Below are positions 27,201-39,533 of a stretch of 64,000 nucleotides of DNA, piece by piece. The notes under the pieces are model-generated. The model did no database searches. It had not been told where the DNA came from and was given only the letters and a program-made list of their open reading frames with translations. Position numbers and translations under genes: made by a program. Numbering within the stretch: the first letter of the stretch is position 1; every line of letters starts with the position of its first letter. Source of the stretch: Sphagnum magellanicum (lineage: Eukaryota; Streptophyta; Sphagnopsida; Sphagnales; Sphagnaceae); NCBI GenBank assembly GCA_021904315.1, contig CM038924.1:16760051-16824050 (forward strand). Direction: 5' to 3'.

Positions 27201-27756
27201 TTAAAACACCATGTACACTTTAAACTCACATAAACTTGACATTAAACACAAAATTTCATATGCAAACATCAACAACAAACTCATGTATGCATGAGATCAA
27301 ACATAAGGCCCTTGTGAAAAATCTATTGAACATTTCAATTTACGAGAACATAAATCATTTGATTAATTTTATTTTTTTCAAAAAAATAGAAAAATATTTA
27401 TTAATCCCCATGATTATGTTTTAATTGTCAAAGCAATTGATAAATTACAACCAACAGAAATTTAAAAATATTAATCTTATCACTAATATAAACGAAGAGT
27501 AAAAAAATCTTAACCTATTTACTTTCTGAAAATCTAACAACTCTTTTCCAATTCAATTTTTTTAAACCATAAGTTTTTTTGGGGGAATGAAATAATTTAA
27601 TCAAGCAATCAATTAGCCTTGATTTTTATTTGCACCTTGATTGGGTTGATTGATGATTTCAATAAAATCATTACCAATTTTTCTATAAATTTGCATGTTA
27701 TACACCAATTTCAAAATTACTAAACATATGTGATGTTATTAATAATTTTTTTTTAT

Positions 27757-27758
<2 letters not shown>

Positions 27759-27789
<31 letters not shown>
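27759..27789. repeat. (CA)n microsatellite
   Basis: About fifteen pure CA units, followed by AT-rich DNA. Confidence 0.95.
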
Positions 27790-27791
<2 letters not shown>

Positions 27792-29009
27792 ATATTTGTG
27801 TAAATCAAATTATTATAACAATAAAATTATTTTATAAATTATATGTTATCCAAAATATATATTTTGAATCTTCTAATGAAATTCATGATGGTCAATTTCA
27901 TTCATTTAAACAATAGTTGATAAATGACATAATAATAATTTAATACTCACATTCTACCTCAAGTTTTCTGAAATAATAATTTTTATTTCATTTGTTATGT
28001 ACATCAACATCAACATTTCAAAATTACACTAAAATCACATTGCACTAATCAATGCACATGAAATTGTAATTCATTTAAAATCAAAATGCTTTCTGAAATG
28101 AATGTACATTTTTTCATTCACACCTTTTTGTGTGGTTTGATTTTAATAATAAGCAAATTATGAATTATTTCATCATGAAATCAAGCATATAAAATCTTGG
28201 GTGGGCCAATATTAAAATGAATCATGAAATATGTAACCACAATTTAATTTTTCATGTTTTTAAACTACAAGTTGAATTAATGTTCAAAATATTTTGTAAC
28301 ATTTATATCATACTTTTTTAATGTACTATAAAAAAATTTAGATAAATTCTAAATAAACTTAATGAATGTAAAATATTTAAGAACATTTTGAAAGAACATA
28401 TTATTTGATTATTTAATGGACTTCTAAAAGGATTTCAAAATGACATATTTTATGGTTTTTTTGAATAATAACATCATGTAACATTTTTTTTGGGTTATAA
28501 ATTTCATATATCAGATTGTAAATTATGATTTTAAAACTATTTTCATGGAATAATCAATTCAATTTTATCAAGTCATCTTGATTGATTAACCCACTATTTT
28601 TCAACAAAATAAAAATAAAAATTTACAACATTTCATTTTTATTGTGGATTCACCAAATTAGATAGATTCTATTGACATTATTTTTAATCATTTAACTCTT
28701 AGGTTTAATATCATCAAACAATAACCCCTTGACTCATCCATCAACATAATGCAAAGTTCCCAAAGGATTCACACATATTTCTTGATGTCTTTAAAAAGAA
28801 TATCTCTCCTAGAAAAAAACATGGATCTCCCATTTACTCCTTAAAAGTGGGAGGTATATTACACCTAGTTCACAAATTATACCCATGTGTAAGCACTATC
28901 TTCCTCTTGCACCTTTTGGAATCTATCTATATTTAGGTTCATATAACATTCACCATAAAAATTTCAACTATTTTTTAACCCAAAATATTTATGAAAAATA
29001 AAATAAAAA

Positions 29010-29150
29010 CCTATAACATTTTCCAAATTCGTATATGTGGTTCAAATAGGTAGCAAAGAATATATAACAATATTTTAAATTTTCATTTCATATTTTTTAG
29101 TAGCCAACTTATGGATGATTGTTATGTTAGCTACATCACCAAAAATAAAA
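29010..29150 (+). repeat. Partial dispersed-repeat copy
   Basis: It shares 'aggtagc.aagaatat', a 'cattt.catatttt..agtagccaa' block and 'ttagctacatcac' with the copies at 7795-8030 and 40727-40980. It is more diverged than either, and its palindromic core is broken. Confidence 0.5.
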
Positions 29151-31255
29151 TAAAATAATGAAATACATTCCCAAAAATTGAAATTGGACTCGACTATCAC
29201 CTCGTCCTAGGCCCCCTTTATTTTGTTAATGCCTCCACCTTGGGGATTTTCCCTAGACATAAAAACTTGATCTAATTTAATTTCATAATATTTGCAACTA
29301 CATTGCAAAGCATACTCACACTCCTCCTAGCTTTTGAAGCACCTTACAAAATCTATTAGATGTCTCCAAGCTAGGTCACATTGGGGGTTACATTGCTTTC
29401 AAGCTTGGGAGCTCTAGATGCCACCCCCCATTGCCATGCCCTTAGATGAGGTAAAGCATTTAGAGAAAATTTCTAGTGTATTTGGAGGGACCTTTTATTT
29501 CTATGAGAATCCCTATTGCATCACATTCTCCCTTTACAGCCATCTCTCTATCCATTTAGAACAAGCAACTGAATTACTCAAGCAAAAGAAAGTATATGTG
29601 TTCTTTCAAAAGACTCATAAGATCCCAAAATGCTTAGATGGTGACTTACCTCTATTATCCTAGTTGGCCTTGCCTACCAAGGCAAGGATATTGTGTTTAG
29701 ATTCATTATAGAGTATATAGTAGCTTAAGGGATTTTGGCCCCTAGATAAATGGTCTTATTTTATATGAGGATTTTTGAAAGATGATATTTTGGCTTGTTC
29801 TTTGTTCAATTGGTAGGTGCCCTATAGTGGGGAATTAGGGTGCTACAATTTTTGTCTTCTAGTCTTGCAGCAAGTTATTCAACAATGTAGCATTTGGTGA
29901 TTTCAGGACCTACAAAGCATTGGGGGTCGGGAGGCTCATGGTTTTTCTTGAAGCACAATAGAGCACAATGGTGATCCCATGGCGTCAGGGCCATATATAC
30001 TGGTTTCCTTTCTCTTGGACCTCAATGTTTTGTAGTAGAAGATTGCAAAATATCATTCTGAATCAAATGTAAATATATCATCTTGGATGTGGAGCTTTTC
30101 AAAGCCCTCTTTGTTTGTTTCGTGTGTCAGTCTCCTCTTTTTCTTGTTTGCTGATATGCTGTCTGATCTAAAATCTCATAACCCGTATTAGCAGGTCATG
30201 TATCAACTCTTCAGTCCAAGACTTAAATCATAAGTATGGAGAAGTCCTCAATACTTGTGAAAAGATGAATCTAGATTCAGCCTCTATCAGCAAATTAAAC
30301 ATGCAGGGTCAAGACATTCTGTTTGAATTTGATTGTGTTTTTTTTTGGGTCAAAACTCAGCAAAGTAGTCATTGATGTTGCCTCATGTTGCTTCCAATTC
30401 CATATTTGTTTGTGCCCGACAAGTTTGTTCAACAATGAGAGTCATGACGTTGGCTCTGCAGTAGCATGCATACAACAACTCAGCTGCAATCCTGCAGAAG
30501 AGGTAATTAGCAACACAACCAGCCTTGTCAAGGGTTCAACACCACTTGAGGGAGAATTATGATTATGTCACTTGTCAACAGGAGCAACGGAGACAGATTA
30601 GAGATATGTTGAACGGTCCTTCCAAGACTACAAGAAACTTTCACATTTTTGTCTTCTAACAGCCATTGTTGTCATGCAAACCTACAAACAATAGATAAGC
30701 TCTCTCCTAGCAAAAGACATGTGCCACGAAATGTATATGAAAAACCAACAAGCTGCAATATGGCTGCAGAATGGTTCATCGCATCAAACTGCATCACTAT
30801 TTCTACAATTTGGCAATCCCAAGTCTGTATTGTGCCTCTCACACTTAGTTTTCATCAAATATCTATCCTTTACCAAGAATCCATTAGGCTAGACCTGCAT
30901 ATTTCAAAGACAAGGGATCAAACAAATATTGAGCTTGTGGTGTTCATAAGAAAAAAAGTGTAGATCTTCTTCTTGGTGCTTTTATCTTGCACCAGGCTTT
31001 AAGAATTGGTTGCAGATAGTGCCTTCAGATAACATAAGGTACAAATACCAAATGCTAACAAGGCACTACCTACTATAGATGACTCATTTGTTCCATAGAG
31101 TGCTGAATGCAGATGTGCCTCCCATTCCAAAATGTTCTAGAAATGCTATTGACATCCAGGAAAATTCCTCTACCTCTGAACTGGGTTGGATTTTGACACA
31201 ACTACAGAAGCTTGCCTTGCTGAGCAGATATGTAAATTGTCATCCTTTCAGGTTC

Positions 31256-31475
31256 AAATTCATTACCAACCTCTGCAATCAATCTTCAGAAATAGCCCAG
31301 GGATGCACACAAATTCATTACTGACCACTGCAATAAATCTTCAGAAACAGCCCAGAGATGCACACAAATTCATTACTGACCATTGCAATCAATCTTCAGA
31401 AATAGCCCAGAGATGCACACAACTTCATTACCAATGACTGCAATAAATCTTTAAAAACTGTGTAAAGATGCACAC
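31256..31475. repeat. 55-bp tandem repeat, four copies
   Basis: Units begin at 31256, 31311, 31366 and 31421, each 55 bp. Landmarks are 'ttcatta.c', 'ctgcaat.aatcttcagaaa' and 'agcccag.gatgcacacaa'. The first three copies are close to each other and the last has drifted. A fifth partial start is at 31476. There are no variable spacers, so it is not CRISPR-like. Confidence 0.85.
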
Positions 31476-31875
31476 AAATCCCCACCCAAGACTGTCTTGG
31501 GAAAATTCAAAGGTTTCTCACCTTTTACAACTTGGGCTAAGGTTGCTCAAGGTGTGCACTGCAAGCTTGGCTTGAGACTTGACCTCACACACACATCTGC
31601 TCTTTGCTACAGTTTGAATCTGAACATGTGGCTCAATGTTTCAGCTTCCAACATCAGAATGTCGTTTGTAAAGAAGCTGGAACTCTGCACTTGTTCAGGT
31701 GGAAGAGGAAAATGTCACAACCATCTTGCTCTTCATTGCTCCTCTCTATATATGATCTATGACCTGCATACATAGTACATGGCAAAATGTGATGAAACTG
31801 AAGGTTGAAAACTCTCTTTGACTCCTCAGTTGGTCATTAAGCCTTTTATGACAATCTCTCTAAAAAAAATGCAGA

Positions 31876-32030
31876 ATGGCAGAAAGTGCAACAGCTCCCA
31901 AACAGGAACCAACTGGAATAGAGCTGTGTTTCTGCAAGCTATTTCTCCATGAACAAAACAATGTCATGATAGTCAAGGTAAAAAAAGGGGATCAGAAGTT
32001 CAGTTTCTTGCCTGGAGGAAAAAAACACCA
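31876..32030 (+). pseudogene. Orphan Nudix-like first exon
   Basis: An ATG in good plant context (agaATGGC) opens 51 codons that end at a consensus donor (gtaaga at 32031). The peptide reads like the start of a Nudix fold: MAESATAPKQEPTGIEL, then LFLHEQNNVMIVKV and QKFSFLPGG. The 'LPGG' just before the expected Nudix helix is the family landmark. No following exon with the Nudix box (GX5EX7REUXEEXGU) was found downstream, where transposon debris begins within 700 bp. It is either the stranded 5' end of a broken gene or a captured fragment. Family membership is suggested only, since the catalytic helix is missing. Confidence 0.35.
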
Positions 32031-32675
32031 GTAAGAGTTTGGTTTGATTGCAGTTTCATCTTCTAATGTGTTTTGCAATTGAGAATTCAAAGCTTTCAAA
32101 AGCAAATGAATAAACCTCTTGCTTACTACAGTGAAAAGTTCCAAATCCATTTCATATGATCAGGAACCATAGAATAGATGCAAAAGTGCAACATTGAGTG
32201 CTAGCAAGCAAATCTTTGCTACTTAGGTACATAAGAAAATCTGCATTTTGCTTAGAAAGACTCAAGATATATATATATTTTTTAATCGAGCCAGTTCTCA
32301 GACAAGGTGATTTTCACAAATGTGATAACAATTGATTTTTCATAAACAATTTTCACAATCCGGATTTAAGTTTTATATTCTTTTTAAAAAAATAATTAAC
32401 AAATAATTGAAAATTAAAAACAAACTTGTGTAAATAATGATGAAAATGTTACACATTTTTTTAATAATAAGCTACATTTTCAATTTTTCATCCCTTTCAA
32501 ATGTTTTTTCAAATTCCTCTTCTAACTCTACATCAATTTCAATTAACTCCATGAAACTAAAAATTGGTTTATAACCAATCCTAGGGTTATTGCGTCAATT
32601 TTTATTCTCAAAAATTAATTTGGTTGAGTTATCTGATTACAAGCGACATCTCTTAAGATTAGTAAGTATTTCTTA
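32031..32675. other. AT-rich spacer
   Basis: No gene or clear repeat. A short (TA)n run lies near 32268-32282. The composition falls abruptly back to AT-rich after about 32.25 kb. Confidence 0.4.
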
Positions 32676-33095
32676 CTAAGGAAAAATAATAATAATCTCA
32701 ATTTGTGAACCAACAATTTTAAAAATCTGATATGCAAGGGATTCAACTATAGGAAACATAGATTCATGCTTCTCCCACCATTCAAAAGGACATATAATAT
32801 TTTTTGCATCCATTTGAAACCTCTTGAAAATCAAAAGTTCCAAGTTGACAACATCCTTCGTTGGTTCATTTGTGTTTGTTGTAATGTCAAAAATGTTTTG
32901 AATTGTATTCTTCATCAACACTTTAGTCAACAATAACATTTCAAACAAAGGGTGCAAATCATGATAACAATTTAACATGGGATACAAGGTTTTTCTATCA
33001 TATTCCTCAACAATGACCTTACCTTGTTCAAGAGCAATAAATGAGAACGTTAAATGTAAGTTTTTGAACTTAAGATTCAACATCAAAGACAACAT
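32676..33095 (-). pseudogene. hAT transposase C-terminal fragment
   Basis: The minus strand holds one open stretch of about 139 codons with the order typical of a plant hAT C-terminus: TLYPMLNCYHDLHPLFEML, later ICPFEWWEKHESMFPIVESL, then AYQIFKIVGSQIEI. The 'WWEKHE...ARQILGIVGSQIE' block is the conserved hAT dimerisation motif. The fragment stops shortly after it, and no N-terminal core was found next to it. It keeps a longer open frame than the copy at 9922-12319. There is no evidence of activity. Confidence 0.75.
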
Positions 33096-34455
33096 GTTAT
33101 GAGCCTTCTTTTTTTCAGATTTTATTAAAAAAAATCTAAAACATCACAAATGTATTTTTTAAAGATAAAGGCCAAAAAACTTAACTCAAAAACAACAATG
33201 GACTCATAAAGTTATCAAAGAAAGTTGAAATTCCTATTTCTTTTCTCAATTTCAAATAAATTTAGATGACAAAATTTAAAGCATCACTTGACAACCACTT
33301 ACATTTAAATGGTAGTAATTTTCATTATTATCTCCTTTAGAAGGTGATGCCCATTAATTAGTTAATATTTAGGTTGATAGATGAAAAGTCAACTAAAACC
33401 TTTCAAAAGGTGTTGGTTGATTAGTCTTTTACCTAGAAGCTAAGAAGAATTTTATGAATGAAAATGCCCCTAGCTAGGTTAGTGCAAGTTTTTTCAATTG
33501 CCATGTGGGGGATTTGGTAGTTACAGGTCAAATGAACCTCAAGAAAGGGTGAATAAGACAACCCCTATCCTCCGAGGTGTGGGACTTTTCTTTTGTGTTT
33601 TTTATATTTTTATATTTTCTCTTTTTCTTTGAAGTTTTGTGTCCCTTGTGTTTTTTATATTTTTCTATCTTTATTTTTTCTTTGAAGTTTTGTGTCCCTT
33701 TGGCCTTCCCTTTGCTATTTTTTTCTTCTCTTCTTTGGGTGGAGACTTTCTAGGTTGCACACTCTATTTTCTTTTTATTATTCCTTCTTCTACCCCTCCT
33801 AACCCATTCAATTTTCTTTTGTTGTTTTTATTAGTTTATTTTTTAATGTGTTGATCGAAAATGATGGGAAGATAGGGCGATATGAACTTTTCCATTGTGG
33901 TAATAAAAAGGTGCTCATATTTTTGGGACTCCCTTGTCTAATTTATTGTATATTTTCATTTTTAATAAAACACTAGATGTGTGATATAAATGGTAGGAGC
34001 ATGGGGCAAATGATAGGAGGCTTCGACAAAAGGTAGGAAAGTCCCATGAAAATCATATATCTTCTAAGATATTAGTTTTAAAAATATTTTATTTCTTGAA
34101 AAGAGGGGTACCATTTGCTACCCTATGGCGGTGATTCCATCGCAAAGTAAAATTATTCTCCCTACTCTTATATATATATATATAGTTAATATTATGCCTT
34201 CATACTAGGTTGTTGCATTTTTCACATACTACCCGGGGGTAATAATAGTGGTAAGGTTGAGTACTATCTAGTGGAAGATTTCTATTCACTTCATATAGAA
34301 TTTTATCACTCTTATGTGAATACATGTAGTAAAGTAAGGAAGTCACTTAGGTATTTAAGAATTATTGAACTTCCTTTCCCATGTATTAATGTCAATTTGG
34401 AAATAATTATCAATGCTTAACAATGAGACTATTTACATTTGGCATCACAAATTGA
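33096..34455. other. AT-rich spacer with T-rich tandem duplication
   Basis: It contains two copies of a roughly 60-bp T-rich unit at 33592-33705 ('tttgaagttttgtgtcccttt' end) and a (TA)n run near 34170-34185. No gene is supported. Confidence 0.5.
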
Positions 34456-35755
34456 ATGTATGTTGGGAAGGTTATTTTGATTTGGATGTTATTTTTCATG
34501 ACGTTGGGCAATATTTTGCTATGTAAATCACGAGTTAAAAAATCATTATATCAAAATGCATTGTCTTCAATGTCTGAGGTTGAACCAATTTTGTGTGTTT
34601 TGTCAAGAAAAAAAAGAAAAATTATCCTAAATGTTTTGGATAGAACCAAAATAAACAACTCCTTGAAAAGAGGTAAAAGCCATTGTATGGTACACAACAC
34701 CATAAATGAAAGACAAAAAATATTTGATGCATTATAAAATGTCTTATGATGTTTTAATAATTTGATTGAAGAATTGACACCATTCTTCAAATCTAAGTGC
34801 ATTAATCTAGTGAGGCCACAATTGGAAATTATGAAGATTGTTGTAATTGTGTTATATAGGTTGGTTCATGGGTTTAATCCTAAACATATGTCAAATAAAT
34901 TTGATGTGGGTGCATATACTATACTCTAATATGTGAATACAGTTTGTGATGTCCCTTGCGATAAAAAGTTTTTGGCAAGTACATTAGCACCCCTTGGAGA
35001 TCGCTTGTTGCACATCATATTACGATTTTAAGAGCTCACGGGTTTGTCAAACATATGTGGTGCCATTGATGGTATTCACATCCCATTAGCTAAAAGGCCA
35101 AACATAAGGTACACTCTTGTAACATTATATTATTACAATTGGAAAAAATCCCATAACATTGTTTCGCAAGTTGTATGTGATATGGAAAAGATGTTTTGTA
35201 ATGTTTGAGTTGGGCAACTTGGGGGAGTTCATGATGGGGGCCAATTCAAAAATCTAGTTTAAATCATGAATTGAAGACTCAACAAATTTTGCAAAAGTCA
35301 ATGATTATTATTCAATGTGCACAAATGACACCTTATTTGATTGGTGATTTTGCTTACCACATACGTATTACTTAAAAAAATTGGAAGTTTCATAATCTAG
35401 ATGATGTAGTTGAAAAGAGATATGATAATAACATGTATTTTGGAATGGTTATCATATAAAATGTTTTTGCATGTTTGAAGAATAGATGATAAATATTGAA
35501 AATTTTCAATTTTTGTGTTAATAGGGCCTTTGCAATTACCATAGCTTGCTATGTGCTACACAAATATTTTGAAATGTGGAAAATTCCAAAATTAGGTCAT
35601 TTGAGTGATGCAATAAATAGGGATAACTTTGCAAGATTTAGAGTTCATAAGTTGTCAACTTTGGAGGATGGAGAACAAGTAAAACAAATAGGAAAATTAA
35701 TAAAAATAACTTTGTTTGAACAACAGTTGGTAGACAACCTAATAGAGGTTTGATT
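34456..35755 (+). pseudogene. PIF/Harbinger-like transposase, nearly full length but broken
   Basis: This is the most complete Harbinger copy in the window. The first open piece (34456-34737) is an N-terminal region. Next come DVPCDKKFLASTLAPLGDRL and GLSNICGAIDGIHIPLAKRP (first catalytic Asp), then SHNIVSQVVCDMEKMFCNV and VGQLGGVHDGGQFK (second Asp). A block with PYLIGDFAYHIRIT and NVFACLKNR carries the third acidic position and the conserved turn. The last open piece (35496-35753) includes AFAITIACYVLHKYFEMW, then HLSDAINRDNFARFRVHKL. Several in-frame stops separate the blocks. Terminal inverted repeats and a three-base (TWA) target duplication were not located. Confidence 0.75.
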
Positions 35756-37949
35756 TTTCACATTGTATTTTAAACATGAATTGGAATTTTTTTAATTATT
35801 TCATTTGTTGTGCACATAAATGTTGCAACATTTCAATGAAATCACACACCATTCATCTCCAAAAATCATTACGATTCATGTAAGAAAGTTAGAAACAATG
35901 TCATAAAATGCTACCACTTCTAAAATTACTATGCCCCAAAGGATTTTTGGGGTTTAATATTTCAACAAAAAGAGTAGCCGTTTATAACTGTCCTTCCAAG
36001 AGCAATTTCCTCCTTGCTTGTTTATTTTCAAGTATTTGAATTGTGATTTCCCTTGTCATTTGCATTTCCAAAAGCTCCATTTCTTTTGCAGTTTGTGAAT
36101 ATTTTTTGATGGCTTTTACAATTGATGGACCCCTAAATAGGCATCTTTTTTATTTGTAATTTATTTGTTTGATTTTCCTTTAATACTAGGCAAATTACAA
36201 GCCCTTGTCCTAGGCGAGACTACATCAAATGCCTAGTTAAATGCTTGATTTGTGGTGACATCTTCATTTCACATTAGAATAGATTAGGGTTTGATGTTGT
36301 TGTGTTTTTGGAATAGTGTTGGGATGATCATCCAAGTTCACCATTTGAAGATGAAGTAAACAAAAACCTTGATCTACATCGTGATGACCAAGAAAAAAGA
36401 GGAGCACCTGTTACATTGCTTACTTCATGTTTTTTATGACTTTTTTTTCATTTATGTGATTTTGTTTCAACATTGCTTCCAAGTGTGTTACACCTCATTG
36501 GGGAATGTTGCATTGATTTTGTTTACTACTTCCTTCCAATCATTTGAGGCCATAGGTTGGCTATGACACTCCCAACACTTCTCCCAAAGATCAATAATCA
36601 TCTATAAATTTTCATGGGTCCATAACCTCTTATGAACCTACAGTCTTTGAACAACTTTAGGGACCCCTAAACTGACATTTGCATTCAAACCCAATCATTG
36701 AGAAGAAGGGGATCTCAAACTCAACCCTTGGGAATAAGGAAAACTAGGCGCTTCCAAAATATATCCCATGAAGGAGTTGAGCAACATTTCCTCCATTTTT
36801 TTTCCTCCTAAATCTACAATTTGTGGTTTTTGCATTCTTTAGACTTTATGATCATTTGAATTGTCTTTAGATTATCTTTGCATTGTGTTCAGTTTCTTCA
36901 TGTGTGTACAGTGTGGTGTTTTTTTTTGGGCAAACTACAATCGAATTTTGATTTTTTAAAAAATGTAACCACTACTACAAAGGGGGAAAAAAGGTTTGAG
37001 TTTTTTTTGGCCAAAAACATTGGATGTCGATTACAACCACCAAAAAAGTGACTATGGTGCCACCATGAGTCGCCATCTGAAACCGTGACATTTTTTATTG
37101 TGTTGCCAAAAAGTGGGTAAGGGAGCCATTAATCTTACAACAAAATAAGATTTGGACCATCCAATATTTAGCCTGGATGTGAAAAATAACAAATCTTAAT
37201 CACTAAGGCTTTGAGCAAGGTGTGAAGGAAATCGATAGAATTCTAGTTTTGTATGTTTACAAGCTCTTTGCCAAACACTTGTTTCTTGTAATGCAATGTC
37301 ATCACAAAGCTTTAAAGTTGTAGTTATACTCACTAGTGTATAATCTTCAATGCAAATTGTAGGGTGTGCATCATGGAGGCTTATGCACATGAATTTTTAC
37401 AATGTGAGGTGATGATTGATGGGAGTAGGTGATATTCCAGAAGATCTTTCCAACTTGGGAGTCAATATTCAATAATGGGGAAGTTTTGGACTACTTTATA
37501 TTGTTGTTTAAGGTGTTAAAGGCCTCAAGGTGCTTTGTGAATGATTTTGTTGAATCTTTTTGTGTGGTTCAATGGTGGTGGTTTTGCTAGTTTTAATGGT
37601 CATTAATTGGTGACCATTGTAACTTATATGTTTTTTGTGCAATGGAGTTGTTGTCATTAAACAAGTGTTGCAAGTTGCAACACTTTTGTGTAACGTGGAT
37701 TCTGTACCATTGTAGGGGCTTCATGAACTAGAATTTGGGAAATCATATTTGAAATTTTGGGAATTAGTAGGGGCTTGGTGAATCAGACGTGGGAAATCAT
37801 TGATCATAACTTGAAGGAAATATAGTTCATATTAAGAATTTTACACCCCTGAGTTTATTTCCATTTCTTTCTATTTCTCTACAAGGTAAGGAATCCTATT
37901 TTGATTTCCCTTGATTGTGTTTTGGAAGGATTTAAAAGTGACAATTTAA
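35756..37949. other. Spacer with possible Harbinger second ORF remnant (minus)
   Basis: On the minus strand around 36840-36400 the translation gives DLWEKCWECHSQPMASNDW, then EVVNKINATFPNE and TWKQCQNKI. This resembles the trihelix/Myb-like protein that Harbinger elements encode next to their transposase. It would lie tail-to-tail with the transposase at 34456-35755. The reading is broken and weak. The remainder of the stretch has no recognisable gene. Confidence 0.3.
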
Positions 37950-39533
37950 CAAACGTGATCATGGAGGCATTGACCATAGGAGGGGGTATGTGAAGAGATT
38001 AAATTGCTACCAAATTAATTGGAGTAAATGGTGCAAATGTGTTTCAAGGCACGAAGTCTAGTGTCATGAAACATATTCATGATGATTATGCACCCTACTC
38101 CATAGTAATGCATTATATGGCACATCGCACCAACTTGGTAGTGCAAACCTTATCAATGTTTCCTTTGGTGAAGCACATTGAGAATCTATTATAGACCTTG
38201 CATGCCTATTTTGTTTATTTCCTTAAAAGGCATCTAGAATTCACAAAATTGGCTTAGATGATGGAAACCAAGGGGAACAAAATTTTGCGTAATGTTAAGA
38301 TTTGATGGATTTCCATGTTAAGCCCTGCTAAAAGAATGATGGTAGAATACAGAACCTTGTTGGTGAAAATGGCTACAAATGAAAATACAAATCAATAAGC
38401 AAAGCCCAATTATGAGCATTTGTGTGACCTAAAAATTCTACTTGGGCTTGCATGCATTTTGCCCATGTTAGAATTAATGCATGTTCTTATTAAAATTTGC
38501 CCAAATGCAGGACATATTTGTATGTGACCTTGTGGCAACCATCAACGTTTGTTAGGGTGATTTTTATAACATGTATTGTGGTTAAACCTCGAAGTTTACT
38601 ACATATAACTTTTGGGCTTTCAAGTTTTTGCTTGATTGCAAGCATGAAATCATCCATATGCGGTGGGTGTCGGATGTTAATACCGAAGTTTGCCATTTGG
38701 CTTTTAAGGTCTTTAGCCAACACATTTGGCTAGTCCATCGACATTTGGAGACTATGGTTGTTTGCTTTGTGATAGAAGATGTCTTTTTGTTGTAGAGTCT
38801 CTAGTGAAAAACCAATGCACATGTGGTGCCTTCCTTCCTTGTTTTGGTGATTTTTTATTTCATTCCAACTTTAGGTTTATAGGATTTTTGTATTGACATT
38901 TCAACATCATGTGTGTGCTTTGGCAAGGGTTGCAAAAATGACATATTCAAGAGCTCAATACAATGTTCCCAGCTCATGCCATCATGGATGCACTTGGGAT
39001 TGTGTATCCTTAATATTGGTTGTAGCTAAATTGTGATGTGAATTTTGACAATCAATTGTAGGTTCTTAAAGCTACTTCATGCTATGGTAAGACATAGACC
39101 TTAGATGGGTAGGTGGTTCAAGTGCATGAACTCCAGAATGCAAGCGACCTTGAATGCCAACATGGCATGTTCAAATTGATAATGAAATCAAATGCAGCAA
39201 ATTGTTTGGCCCCCTCCTCCCCCCTTTGACATGAATCCTTTGACTAAGATGTGGCATTTGGTGACAACATCCCGCATTTTGGTTACTAGCTTTCCTAAGT
39301 ATGTCAAACTGGCTGAATTAGCTATGGTGCAAGTGATTGGTAGTGTGGAGGATAAAAAATGTTCCTCTATTCTAACATTTATGAATTCTAAGTTTTGTAA
39401 TAAGCTAACAACCCATTTGTCATTCATTGTGCAAATGTTTGTGCAACGCTTCTATACTATACATAATTTCCCATACAAAGAGTGCATTGAGCAATGGAGT
39501 GGTGCCCACAACCACTATGATTATGATGGCTAA
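37950..39533 (+). pseudogene. Decayed hAT-like transposase, plus strand
   Basis: The plus-strand order matches a plant DUF4371/hAT protein. It runs IATKLIGVNGANVFQGTKSS, then VMHYMAHRTNLVVQTLSMFP, HLEFTKLA and KGNKILRNVK, then ISMLSPAKRMMVEYRTLLVK. Next come LGLACILPMLELMHVLIKI and finally KLAELAMVQVIGSVEDKKCS with LTTHLSFIVQMFVQRFYTI. Several stops interrupt it, and the middle part (38520-39190) is hard to follow. It belongs to the same broad superfamily as the copies at 9922 and 32676 but ends with a different C-terminal sequence, so it is another subfamily. It is not a functional gene. Confidence 0.75.

Larger units (their letters stand above)
21217..31875. other. Long AT-rich gene-poor region
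   Basis: Its first 500 bp are probably the 3' untranslated region of the GT47 gene. Beyond that, no exon with recognisable protein similarity was found to 31.8 kb. Contents: a repeat-family end near 23665-23725, a T tract at 23880-23905, a (CA)n microsatellite at 27759-27789, a partial dispersed repeat at 29010-29150 and a 55-bp tandem array at 31256-31475. Base composition is extremely AT-rich between 24 and 29 kb and becomes balanced from about 29.8 kb, where sequence again looks like gene flank. Confidence 0.5.

Noticed and set aside
31256-31475. CRISPR-like array
   Set aside because: The units are contiguous with no unique spacers, and the DNA is plant nuclear.
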